DNA from: a candidate division CSSED10-310 bacterium
GTDB lineage: Bacteria > CSSED10-310 > JAFGJC01
DNA length: 6,692 nt
Direction: 5' to 3'
Assembly (NCBI GenBank): GCA_016929305.1
Contig: JAFGJC010000381.1
Coordinates: 1 to 6,692 of the forward strand
Shown one piece after another: positions 1 through 5,986 of the stretch (positions within the stretch are counted from its first letter, which is position 1; the number at the start of each line of letters is the position of its first letter). Below the pieces are notes generated by a model. It saw nothing but the letters and a program-made list of their open reading frames with translations, did no database searches and was not told the origin of the DNA. Made by a program: the position numbers and the translations under genes.

Positions 1-224
1 GAGCGACTGAAATTTTTATACCTTTTGAGCGAATTGATCACATTGAGATCACAGATAACAACAGTGCAATTTCCGCAGAGCTTCCCTGGGTGTCACTGCA
101 TATCACACTGAACGATCAAACAGATCTTGAGATGTCTGTCAAAAGTGATTATGAGGTGACCGGTAAAACCAGTTATGGTCAGTTCAGGGTGCGAATTGAT
201 CATGTAAAAACAATAGACTTTTAG
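1..224 (+). CDS. C-terminal part of an unrecognised protein (5' end outside window)
   Basis: The frame read from base 3 stays open for 73 codons and ends at TAG (222-224). Start and N-terminus lie off the left edge. The translation alternates hydrophobic and polar residues in a beta-strand pattern, beginning ATEIFIPFERIDHIEI and ending QFRVRIDHVKTIDF. The two ends resemble each other: a short strand, then RIDH, then I/V-x-x-I. They share the identical 12-mer gcgaattgatca (29-40 and 191-202), so a small repeated beta unit is plausible. The middle carries SDYEVTGKTSYGQF. No catalytic motif or membrane segment is visible in this part. I do not recognise the family and assign no function. The stop lies 4 bp from the stop of the convergent DegT gene. 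Coding status rests on the open frame, its protein-like composition and the tight fit against the next gene. Confidence 0.7.
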   Translation, partial: ATEIFIPFERIDHIEITDNNSAISAELPWVSLHITLNDQTDLEMSVKSDYEVTGKTSYGQFRVRIDHVKTIDF

Positions 225-228
225 AAAT

Positions 229-1332
229 TTAACTGACTGCTTTGATGTGTTCCAGAACGGCCTCTGCAACAATATTTAACTCATCTTGATTTAATTCTGC
301 AAAAATGGGCAACGCAATTGTTTCTTTAGATGCAGCTTCAGCTTCAGGAAAAGCGCCTTCTCTGTAATGCAGTTCCCTGAAACAGGGTTGCAGATGCAGA
401 GGTAACGGGTAATAAACAGCATTCCCTATGTTCATTTCTGTTAATTTTTTTCGAAGGAGATCTCGCTGGGGTGTTCGAATTACGTATTGATTATAGATCG
501 GTGTCGCTTTGGAATGTACCTTCGGTGTTACAACCGGCGTGTTTTGAAACATCGTGTTGTAAAAATGAGCATTTTGACGTCTTTTTTCACTCCATTTATC
601 GAGATAATTTAGTTTGACGTTCAGCACTGCTGCTTGGATTGTATCCAATCTTGAATTGTATCCGACTTCTTCATGGATGTAAGTTTGAAGAGCGCCATGA
701 ACTCGCAATGCCTTGCACTTTTGAGCGAGTTCACTGTTTGAGGTTGTAATCATTCCGCCATCGCCAAATCCTCCAAGATTTTTTGATGGGAAAAAACTGA
801 AACAACCACAAACTCCTAAATTCCCGGCGTGAATACCGTTCCATTTGGCGCTGAGCGCTTGCGCTGCATCTTCAATGACGGGAATATGTTCTGGAAGCGA
901 AGAAAGGGCATCCATATCAGCGGATTGTCCAAACAGATGTACAACGAGAACGGCTTTTGTTTTGTTTGAAATCATCTCATAAACACTGGATGTATCAATG
1001 TTATAAGTATGCGGGTCGATATCTACGAAAACAGGTTTTGCTCCCAATCGCCAAATTGCACTAGCGGTGGCAAAAAAGGAGTAGGGAGTGGTAATGACTT
1101 CATCACCTTTTGCTACGCCGACAGCCTGTAGGGCAATTATCAATGCATCCGTTCCGCTTGCGACACCAACAGCATGATCCGTATGGCAATATTTGGCTAT
1201 ATTTTGCTCAAATATTTTCACTTCAGGTCCAAGAATAAACTGCGTCTGATCTATTACATTTCGCAACACATCATCGATCTCCTTGCGGATCGTGTATATT
1301 TGGCGCTTAATATCCAGTAGTGGTACTCCCAT
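229..1332 (-). CDS. DegT/DnrJ/EryC1/StrS family PLP-dependent sugar aminotransferase
   Basis: A 367-residue protein, full length for the family of cytoplasmic PLP enzymes that transfer an amino group (usually from glutamate) to a keto-sugar nucleotide for O-antigen, capsule or glycan synthesis. Visible landmarks: N-terminal VPLLDIKRQ; QFILGPEV (31-38); SGTDAL (59-64), expected to hold the PLP phosphate; VHLFGQSADMD (131-141); IEDAAQA (153-159), with D155 facing the pyridine nitrogen; FSFFPSKNLGGFGDGG (178-193), with K184 the expected Schiff-base lysine; and GYNSRLDTIQAAVL (224-237). The start chosen is ATG 1332-1330 because AAGGAGG (1344-1338) sits 5 nt upstream. A longer frame opens at ATG 1389, but its extra 19 residues include that SD site and are atypical for the family. 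The substrate cannot be told from sequence; WbpE/WlbC-like or ArnB-like roles are possible. No glycosyltransferase or sugar-nucleotide gene is present here. Confidence 0.93.
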   Translation of the reverse strand: MGVPLLDIKRQIYTIRKEIDDVLRNVIDQTQFILGPEVKIFEQNIAKYCHTDHAVGVASGTDALIIALQAVGVAKGDEVITTPYSFFATASAIWRLGAKPVFVDIDPHTYNIDTSSVYEMISNKTKAVLVVHLFGQSADMDALSSLPEHIPVIEDAAQALSAKWNGIHAGNLGVCGCFSFFPSKNLGGFGDGGMITTSNSELAQKCKALRVHGALQTYIHEEVGYNSRLDTIQAAVLNVKLNYLDKWSEKRRQNAHFYNTMFQNTPVVTPKVHSKATPIYNQYVIRTPQRDLLRKKLTEMNIGNAVYYPLPLHLQPCFRELHYREGAFPEAEAASKETIALPIFAELNQDELNIVAEAVLEHIKAVS

Positions 1333-1337
1333 TTCTT

Positions 1338-1344
1338 CCTCCTT
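1338..1344 (-). promoter_or_regulatory. Shine-Dalgarno site fixing the DegT aminotransferase start
   Basis: The minus strand reads AAGGAGG here, a 7-base match to the anti-SD, followed 5 nt later by ATG (1332-1330). It lies inside the longer open frame beginning at 1389, which argues for the shorter protein. Confidence 0.85.
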
Positions 1345-1382
1345 CGCTACCTGTTGAGGTGTGAACATGATACTGTGATGTG

Positions 1383-1409
1383 AGTACATTTTTGTGGAGT
1401 GTGTGTCAA
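1383..1409 (-). promoter_or_regulatory. candidate sigma70-like promoter for the DegT aminotransferase gene
   Basis: On the minus strand a perfect -35 box TTGACA (1409-1404) is followed after 15 bp by TGTACT (1388-1383), a 4/6 match to TATAAT. The spacer is short and the -10 imperfect, so this is tentative. A transcript starting near 1376 would give a leader of about 44 nt and would exclude the upstream ATG at 1389, in agreement with the SD evidence. Confidence 0.35.
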
Positions 1410-1432
1410 TATAAAAGTTGAAGCGTTATAAT
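1403..1432 (+). promoter_or_regulatory. candidate sigma70-like promoter for queH
   Basis: A perfect -10 box TATAAT (1427-1432) is preceded after 18 bp by GTGTCA (1403-1408), a 4/6 match to TTGACA. The expected start near 1439 gives a leader of roughly 34 nt. The -35 box overlaps the -35 of the divergent promoter on the other strand. Confidence 0.5.
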
Positions 1433-1472
1433 TTCACAGCCTGTCTCGAAATATCGCTAAAGGATTGGGAAT

Positions 1473-2018
1473 ATGCCAAAATCCAGGTTATTGATGCATG
1501 TCTGTTGTGGACCTTGCGCAACACATCCCCTTCAACTTCTAAAAAGCTCATTTAGCATAGAAGGTTTTTTCTACAACCCAAATATCTTTCCAGATGATGA
1601 GTTTTCAAAGCGCCTTAAAACAACCCAATCCTACTTCCAAAAACAGAACACTCTGTTGATTGTTCCCAAGCAGTCTTACACCATTTGGCATGGCAATCTG
1701 TCAAAATACGCTGAGGAGCCGGAGGGAGGAAGGCGTTGTGCTGAATGTTTCAGACTAAGATTGTACAAAACAGCAGAATTTGCCGCGTCACATGGATATG
1801 ATATTTTTACCAGTACGTTAACGGTGGGACCTAATAAATCAGCAGGGGTAATTTTCCCGATTGCACGGGAAATAGCTGCCATTTTTTCTGTTAAGTTTCT
1901 CGAAATGGATTTCAAGAAAAAGGATGGCTTCAAGGAATCTTGCCGGTTATCAAAGGCTGAGGAAATGTACCGACAGAATTACTGCGGATGTGAATTTTCA
2001 ATCAGACGGCAGTCCTAG
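1473..2018 (+). CDS. queH: epoxyqueuosine reductase QueH (DUF208)
   Basis: A 181-residue cytoplasmic protein matching QueH, which reduces epoxyqueuosine to queuosine at position 34 of GUN-anticodon tRNAs, the last step of the pathway. It is unrelated in sequence to the cobalamin-dependent QueG that does the same reaction. The family's cysteine signatures are all present: HVCCGPC near the N-terminus (C11, C12, C15), GGRRCAECFRLRL (C89, C92) and YCGC near the C-terminus (C171, C173). QueH is an iron-sulfur protein and some of these cysteines hold the cluster. STLTVGPNKSAG (114-125) and FKKKDGF (147-153) are further typical stretches. The length is close to the family norm of about 180-200. ATG 1473 is preceded by AAAGGA (1459-1464) 8 nt upstream. 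No other queuosine gene is in the window; the gene appears monocistronic behind its own promoter. Its TAG stop overlaps the stop of the convergent hisC-like gene. Confidence 0.95.
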   Translation: MPKSRLLMHVCCGPCATHPLQLLKSSFSIEGFFYNPNIFPDDEFSKRLKTTQSYFQKQNTLLIVPKQSYTIWHGNLSKYAEEPEGGRRCAECFRLRLYKTAEFAASHGYDIFTSTLTVGPNKSAGVIFPIAREIAAIFSVKFLEMDFKKKDGFKESCRLSKAEEMYRQNYCGCEFSIRRQS

Positions 2019-3049
2019 AGCAATTTTCGCAGTTTTTCACAGAAATAAACATTTTCTTCCGGTGTTCCAACCGTGACCCTTAAATGATTTTTTAAACCTC
2101 TCAGGCGCGACATGTCTCGCAATCTGATTCCGTGTTTCAAGAGTTCCTTATGTATAGTCGGTGCATTATCAACTCTAAATAAAATAAAATTTGTAGCAGA
2201 CGGGTAAAATTTCAAACCCATCGATGACAATGAATTTGACATTAATTCCCGCTCCCGAACTAATTTTGAACATGCTGTATTGATATAAGGCAGCAACTCA
2301 TTAAATCGCGCGGCAGTAACAAGTTGAATGTGACTCAAGTTATAAGGTGATGTGACGATACTTTCAAAGTTTCTAATCAGGCGTGGACGCCCGATGAGTG
2401 CTCCTAACCTGATCCCAGCCAGCATACTTTTGCTGCAGGATCTCCCGATGGCAAGATTAGGGTAGTCCTTTAGAAGTTCATATACCGTCACTTTGGAAAA
2501 ATCAAAATAAGCTTCGTCAATGAACACCATACACGACTGATCCAGTGCGGTTAGAATTATCGATTGATCTGTCAAGTTGCCGGTCGGATTATTGGGATTC
2601 GCGATAAGCATCAGATCGCAAGGAGTAAGCAATGATGATCGAATATGATACTCGGGTGATAATTCAATTTCCTCAACCATGGTTCCAGCCATGAAGGCTG
2701 CATGTGTCAACATAGGATATGTAGGTTGAAATACGAGTGCTTTTCTATGCGAACCGCCAGCCAGGAAATGCACACCTTGAATAGCCTCGTCGCATCCTAC
2801 TGTAATTGCGAGAGAATCCGGATCAATTTGAAGTGTATCCGCAAATCGTTTTTTAACTGCTTGATAATGCTGAGGTTGGGGGTAACGGTTCCATGATGCT
2901 GATTGCAACTCAGCTAACAAATCCGCTTTCATTTCCGGTGGCAGATCCCACGGCGATTCATTTTGATCCATTTTTGCTCTGCAATAACCAGGTGCAACGG
3001 GAAAGGGATCTTCTGATGGCAAATTTTCACGTAAAAATTTTTTAACCAT
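2015..3049 (-). CDS. hisC: histidinol-phosphate aminotransferase-like enzyme (class I/II PLP aminotransferase)
   Basis: A 344-residue fold-type I PLP enzyme. HisC converts imidazole-acetol phosphate and glutamate to histidinol phosphate. Landmarks: QNESPW (29-34, the NENP-like substrate segment); RYPQPQ (55-60); GCDEAI (85-90, usually GSDEL/GANEL); PTYPM (109-113); NPNNPTG (151-157); IDEAYFDF (177-184), with D178 binding the pyridine nitrogen; RSCSKSMLAGIRLG (203-216), with K207 the Schiff-base lysine; and LRVTVGT (323-329), with R324 the expected carboxylate-binding arginine. It lies 26 bp after pmbA on the same strand, so co-transcription is likely. No good Shine-Dalgarno precedes ATG 3049; the leader is AT-rich, and the next in-frame ATG (2971) would cut the N-terminal segment. 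No other his gene is nearby. The HisC label is therefore by similarity: a related aromatic, Cob-type or other amino-acid aminotransferase is possible. Membership of the superfamily is secure. Confidence 0.8.
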   Translation of the reverse strand: MVKKFLRENLPSEDPFPVAPGYCRAKMDQNESPWDLPPEMKADLLAELQSASWNRYPQPQHYQAVKKRFADTLQIDPDSLAITVGCDEAIQGVHFLAGGSHRKALVFQPTYPMLTHAAFMAGTMVEEIELSPEYHIRSSLLTPCDLMLIANPNNPTGNLTDQSIILTALDQSCMVFIDEAYFDFSKVTVYELLKDYPNLAIGRSCSKSMLAGIRLGALIGRPRLIRNFESIVTSPYNLSHIQLVTAARFNELLPYINTACSKLVRERELMSNSLSSMGLKFYPSATNFILFRVDNAPTIHKELLKHGIRLRDMSRLRGLKNHLRVTVGTPEENVYFCEKLRKLL

Positions 3050-3075
3050 TAACGTCAGAAATCAATATACAAAAA

Positions 3076-4413
3076 TCATGTTGCAGATACAGGCATATCG
3101 TCAAAAGCGATCCATGGCACACAGTATCTGCCGAAAAGAGTATCTTCAGGCCAGGTTTCCTGTGTCATATTGCGCAGGTTGTGTTGGAAAATCTCGAAGA
3201 CGTTCCCGGCAACCATAACGTCTTTTACTCGTCCGACAATTTGCCCGTTTTCAATTTTATACCCCAATGCAACGTTCATGGAAAATTCACCGTTCAGATT
3301 ATTGCCCTGCCCTGCACCCATCGTATCATCGACGATAATACCTTCCTTTACTGAAGCAATAAGTTCGTCTCTTGAAATTGTTCCCGGTTCAATCACAAAG
3401 GTTGAAGGTGTCGGGTTTGGCTGAGCATCAACGCTGAAGCCAGTATACAGTGATGATTTCTTAAATCCGTTTCCGGACGATTTCAATCCAAGGCGGTGGG
3501 AAGAACGCAGATCAAAGATAAAGGATTTCAGGATACCTTTATCAATTAGAATGTTTTTATTTGTCAATACGCCTTCATCATCGACAGGACATGATCCGGG
3601 ATATCGTTCATTGGTCGGATCATCAGCAAGGACAATTCTAGGATCGACGATATGTTGATTGAGTTTATCTGAGAGCAGTGACAATTTTCTTGCAACAAGA
3701 TCACCGTTAAAACCATAAAACAAAGGCACAAACAGTCCTCGAAAACCCAAACTCGTAAAAATGACTGTCATTTTTTTTGTTTCAATGGGAGCGACCCGTC
3801 GGCAATGATTGAAGCGCCACACGGCATCGTGAGCCATTTGTTGGGGTCCATTTGTTAATTTTATTGACGTATAGGTATGTTCAAGCTCAGCTCTGTCGGA
3901 TTCAAGTATCCATAGAACATTTAAAAAGGCTTGGAACAGACTTCGTTCATATGAAACATCCCCTCCATGGGAATTCATTATACTAACGCGTTGTGCTTCT
4001 TTCGTGACTTCAACTTCCAGATTTACATCGGGAAAAGATGATTGAACGATCTCGATCATTTCCTCGCCAATTTCTATCTGCTTTTCAGAAGACAAATCGA
4101 TTACTGCAGGATCATAAAACTTCCCTGCGCCAAAATGTCTGACAGCGGATGGAAATTCCAAATCAGCATTCGGGCCAAACTCAGCCGATTCTAAGGCACG
4201 TAACACAAGACTTTCACCTTCGTCGGGATGTGTCGTTGAGGAAAACCCAAGTTTTCCATTGACGACGACACGTAATCCGGTAGCCAGCATCTCTTCTGTT
4301 TCAAGAGCCGTAAGTTTGCCGCCAAAAAAACAGGCTGGTTCGGAACGTTTTTCGATACGAAAAACCTCAGCTTGATCTGCTTTTTTTTTCGCCAGTTCAA
4401 GAATTCTTTCCAT
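3076..4413 (-). CDS. pmbA: PmbA/TldE, metal-site-lacking partner of the TldD-TldE peptidase
   Basis: A 445-residue member of the TldD/PmbA family (PmbA is also called TldE). In E. coli it pairs with TldD to form a heterodimeric cytoplasmic peptidase that trims unstructured peptides, matures microcin B17 and degrades the CcdA antitoxin. The region matching TldD's metal helix reads LGFRGLFVPLFYGFNGD (222-238), with no HExxxH, as expected for TldE. Typical C-terminal features are VDDEGV (277-282), GAGQGNNLNGEFSMNV (366-381), GRVKDVMVAGNVFE (394-407) and a final FGRYCVPWIAFDDM. The start is ATG 4413 because GGAGG (4426-4422) lies 8 nt upstream. A TTG five codons earlier (4428) overlaps that SD and is unlikely. 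The tldD stop ends 1 bp before this ATG, so translation is probably coupled. A run of nine A near the 5' end encodes KKK (9-11). Confidence 0.93.
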   Translation of the reverse strand: MERILELAKKKADQAEVFRIEKRSEPACFFGGKLTALETEEMLATGLRVVVNGKLGFSSTTHPDEGESLVLRALESAEFGPNADLEFPSAVRHFGAGKFYDPAVIDLSSEKQIEIGEEMIEIVQSSFPDVNLEVEVTKEAQRVSIMNSHGGDVSYERSLFQAFLNVLWILESDRAELEHTYTSIKLTNGPQQMAHDAVWRFNHCRRVAPIETKKMTVIFTSLGFRGLFVPLFYGFNGDLVARKLSLLSDKLNQHIVDPRIVLADDPTNERYPGSCPVDDEGVLTNKNILIDKGILKSFIFDLRSSHRLGLKSSGNGFKKSSLYTGFSVDAQPNPTPSTFVIEPGTISRDELIASVKEGIIVDDTMGAGQGNNLNGEFSMNVALGYKIENGQIVGRVKDVMVAGNVFEIFQHNLRNMTQETWPEDTLFGRYCVPWIAFDDMPVSAT

Positions 4414-4414
4414 C

Positions 4415-5794
4415 TTATCGTCCTCCAATCAATACATTTTGGATTCGAATATGCGGACTCCCCATAGAAACGCAAAGCGGATATTGCATTCGAGCGCCAA
4501 CACTCTTTCCACAGCCACCCGATTTGGAACGAACTAAATCATCTCCGACCATATCAATATCTTTCAGTGTTTGAAAAACATTCCCGGTTAACACGATGTC
4601 TCGTATCCATTCACCCAGTTTACCTTTTTTTATGGATCGGGCTTTTTCAGCCGAAAATGTAAACAGACCTTTGGAAGTGTTTCCACTGCCACCACCGGAT
4701 ACGTACAGACCGTTATCAACCCCTTCAAGCATTTTCTCAAAAGAATGGGGTCCGGCACCTATAAACGTGTTTGACATTCTGCATATGGGAGAAAAACGGT
4801 ATCCAATGGTTCGAGCATTACCGGTAACGGGTTCACCCATTGCAGCTGCGGTTTCGCGGGAATGCAAGCGACCAGTCAACAATCCATCTTTGATGAGATG
4901 TGTTAGTGTCGAAGGAACTCCTTCATCATCATATGCATAAGATCCACGCTCATTCTCCAGCGCACCGCCATCAAGGACATTGAAATGATCTTGAGCAAAT
5001 CTTGTTCCCAGAACCATTTGACTGAGTAGTTTGGGATTGTCGGAAACATTATCTGCCTCTGATAGGTGTCCAAACGCTTCATGGATGAAAACACCAGCCA
5101 ATTTCGGATCCAAAATAACCGTATATCTGCCACCTCTGGCTGGTTCGGCAGACAGAAGATCTAACACCTGCCTGCCCAAAGACTCGATTTGTTGTTCCGC
5201 ATCGACAATATCCTGCCAGCTTGTTCGAGTTCCAAAACCGGTATGTACAGACTGAACGATATTTCCATCACGACCTATCGCGCTTATACCTCCAGCACCC
5301 CAAACACCATTCATTTCGAGCAAAGTTCCTTCACTATTGGCATAAACAATCTTTCTATCGCTCTGGCGGTAACCAACACTGGCAGATATGATCTTCTTGT
5401 TAAGATTTAATACTGTGCTAGAAAAATGACCAAAAAGACGCACTTTTTCTTCCAGTGGCACTCGCCTTGGATCATTTGCTGCGTCGACTGCGGAAGACAC
5501 AACATCTGTAACGGGATTTACGGGAGCCAGTGCTACATTTCCTCTCCCTGCCGCTCGCGCATTTTCTTCGGCTTTCTGAACATAATCCTGCAAGTTTTCA
5601 GATCGATTAAAACTAATGAATCCCCAAGATCCATCAACAAGAGCTCTGACATAACCGCCGTAATCTCGCGTCTCTTGAGCCTTTTTTAGATCTTTGCCAG
5701 AATAGGCCACTTCGACCAGATTGCCATCTTCCAGGCGAATTTCAATGAAATCCGCCTTGGATTTTGCGATCGCGCTTTTTACAAGAGCTTTCAT
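4415..5794 (-). CDS. tldD: TldD metallopeptidase subunit
   Basis: A 459-residue TldD, the catalytic subunit of the TldD-TldE peptidase, which takes extended or unfolded peptides into a central cavity. The metal motif is HEAFGH (H238, E239, H243), followed by LSEADNV in the same helix region. In the E. coli structure a cysteine near the C-terminus is a further zinc ligand; C428 in SGGCGKS (425-431) is the matching candidate. Other family marks are YDDEGVPS (288-295), GNARTIGYRFSPICRMSNT (325-343), YVSGGGSGNTSKGLFTFS (364-381) and a final VLIGG. The length is close to the family's usual 450-480. ATG 5794 has AAGGAG (5810-5805) 10 nt upstream. It is the first gene of an apparent tldD-pmbA-hisC-like operon, with its stop 1 bp from the pmbA ATG. 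The HEAFGHLSEAD form differs from the HEAIGH form I recall for enterobacterial TldD. Confidence 0.95.
   Translation of the reverse strand: MKALVKSAIAKSKADFIEIRLEDGNLVEVAYSGKDLKKAQETRDYGGYVRALVDGSWGFISFNRSENLQDYVQKAEENARAAGRGNVALAPVNPVTDVVSSAVDAANDPRRVPLEEKVRLFGHFSSTVLNLNKKIISASVGYRQSDRKIVYANSEGTLLEMNGVWGAGGISAIGRDGNIVQSVHTGFGTRTSWQDIVDAEQQIESLGRQVLDLLSAEPARGGRYTVILDPKLAGVFIHEAFGHLSEADNVSDNPKLLSQMVLGTRFAQDHFNVLDGGALENERGSYAYDDEGVPSTLTHLIKDGLLTGRLHSRETAAAMGEPVTGNARTIGYRFSPICRMSNTFIGAGPHSFEKMLEGVDNGLYVSGGGSGNTSKGLFTFSAEKARSIKKGKLGEWIRDIVLTGNVFQTLKDIDMVGDDLVRSKSGGCGKSVGARMQYPLCVSMGSPHIRIQNVLIGGR
4422..4428 (-). promoter_or_regulatory. Shine-Dalgarno site fixing the pmbA start, inside the end of tldD
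   Basis: The minus strand reads TTGGAGG here, ending 8 nt before ATG 4413-4411. It lies within the last codons of tldD, which encode the terminal IGGR. The site favours ATG 4413 over the in-frame TTG at 4428, which is part of the SD itself. Confidence 0.8.
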
Positions 5795-5848
5795 GTATTC
5801 ATATCTCCTTACTCAACTTCCTCTGACTCAAAATACAACATCCTCAAT

Positions 5849-5858
5849 TGGGCGCCCA
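5849..5858. promoter_or_regulatory. 10-bp perfect palindrome at the predicted tldD transcript start
   Basis: TGGGCGCCCA reads identically on both strands and lies immediately downstream of the candidate -10 box, sharing its last base. It is GC-rich in an AT-rich leader. A repressor operator or a 5'-terminal RNA stem is possible, but a chance palindrome of this size cannot be excluded. Confidence 0.25.
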
Positions 5859-5886
5859 TTCTAATCGACTCTTTTAACTTTGACAA
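5858..5886 (-). promoter_or_regulatory. sigma70-like promoter upstream of tldD
   Basis: The minus strand carries TTGTCA (5886-5881, 5/6 to consensus), a 17-bp spacer and TAGAAT (5863-5858, 5/6). Transcription would begin near 5851 and give a leader of about 57 nt before ATG 5794. It is the best promoter match I found in the window and would drive tldD, pmbA and the hisC-like gene. It lies inside the 41-codon alternative frame (5861-5986), so the two readings compete unless the promoter is embedded in coding sequence. Confidence 0.55.
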
Positions 5887-5986
5887 CTTCTGTATCCAAA
5901 AAGCGAGCACCGGTAAAAAAAATCAGCCAATCACATAAAGCTAAAATACCGCCAGTGTGAACCACATCTTTTGATTTCAGGATCAT
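5861..5986 (-). CDS. candidate 41-residue small protein, or displaced C-terminus of the upstream gene
   Basis: An open frame of 41 codons runs from ATG 5986 to TAG 5861, overlapping the last 56 bp of the upstream unknown gene in a different frame. It begins MILKSKDVVHTGG, continues with a hydrophobic stretch ILALCDWLIFF (residues 14-24), then TGARFLDTEVVKVKRVD. Sixteen of 41 codons start with G, as in genuine coding DNA. GAGG (5999-5996) lies 9 nt before the ATG. Two readings fit. It may be a small, possibly membrane-associated protein. Alternatively, removing one base from the A4 run at 5972-5969 would fuse the upstream frame (ending NDPEIK) to DVVHTGGILAL, giving a natural-looking C-terminus in place of RCGSHWRYFSFM. 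Against both, a terminator-like T8 tract and the tldD promoter lie within it. I recognise no family. Confidence 0.35.
   Translation of the reverse strand: MILKSKDVVHTGGILALCDWLIFFTGARFLDTEVVKVKRVD
5915..5944 (-). terminator. weak intrinsic-terminator-like hairpin at the end of the unknown gene
   Basis: On the minus-strand transcript UUAGCU (5944-5939) can pair with GGCUGA (5928-5923) across a 10-nt loop, giving six pairs including two G-U, followed directly by eight U (5922-5915). The stem is weak and overlaps the stop codon of the unknown gene. It would separate that gene from the tldD operon, but it also falls inside the alternative 41-codon frame. Confidence 0.3.

Noticed and set aside
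1333..1389. 19-codon N-terminal extension of the DegT aminotransferase from ATG 1389
   Set aside because: It contains a perfect AAGGAGG exactly where an SD for ATG 1332 should be, has no good SD of its own, and the family normally begins near VPLLD.
1433..1472. Possible preQ1 riboswitch in the queH leader (contains cgctaaagga)
   Set aside because: Only the short A-rich tail resembles the motif. No P1 hairpin with a C-rich loop can be formed in the roughly 34-nt leader.
1676..1933. 85-codon minus-strand frame inside queH
   Set aside because: It is an antisense shadow of a clear queH frame with no promoter or SD support.
3050..3075. Separate promoter for the hisC-like gene (TATATT in the pmbA-hisC gap)
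   Set aside because: No acceptable -35 lies 15-19 bp upstream, and the 26-bp gap suits co-transcription.
4191..4475. 94-codon minus-strand frame across the tldD/pmbA junction
   Set aside because: It lies fully under two well-supported genes in another frame and its composition is not protein-family-like.
5809..5859. 16-codon leader peptide (MGAQLRMLYFESEEVE) ending at the tldD SD
   Set aside because: Its ATG overlaps the candidate -10 box and would not be in the transcript. The internal ATG has GAGG directly adjacent, too close for an SD.
5795..5930. RiPP precursor peptide for the TldD-TldE peptidase
   Set aside because: No small frame here has a leader/core pattern rich in C, S, T or G, and no modification enzyme is present in the window.
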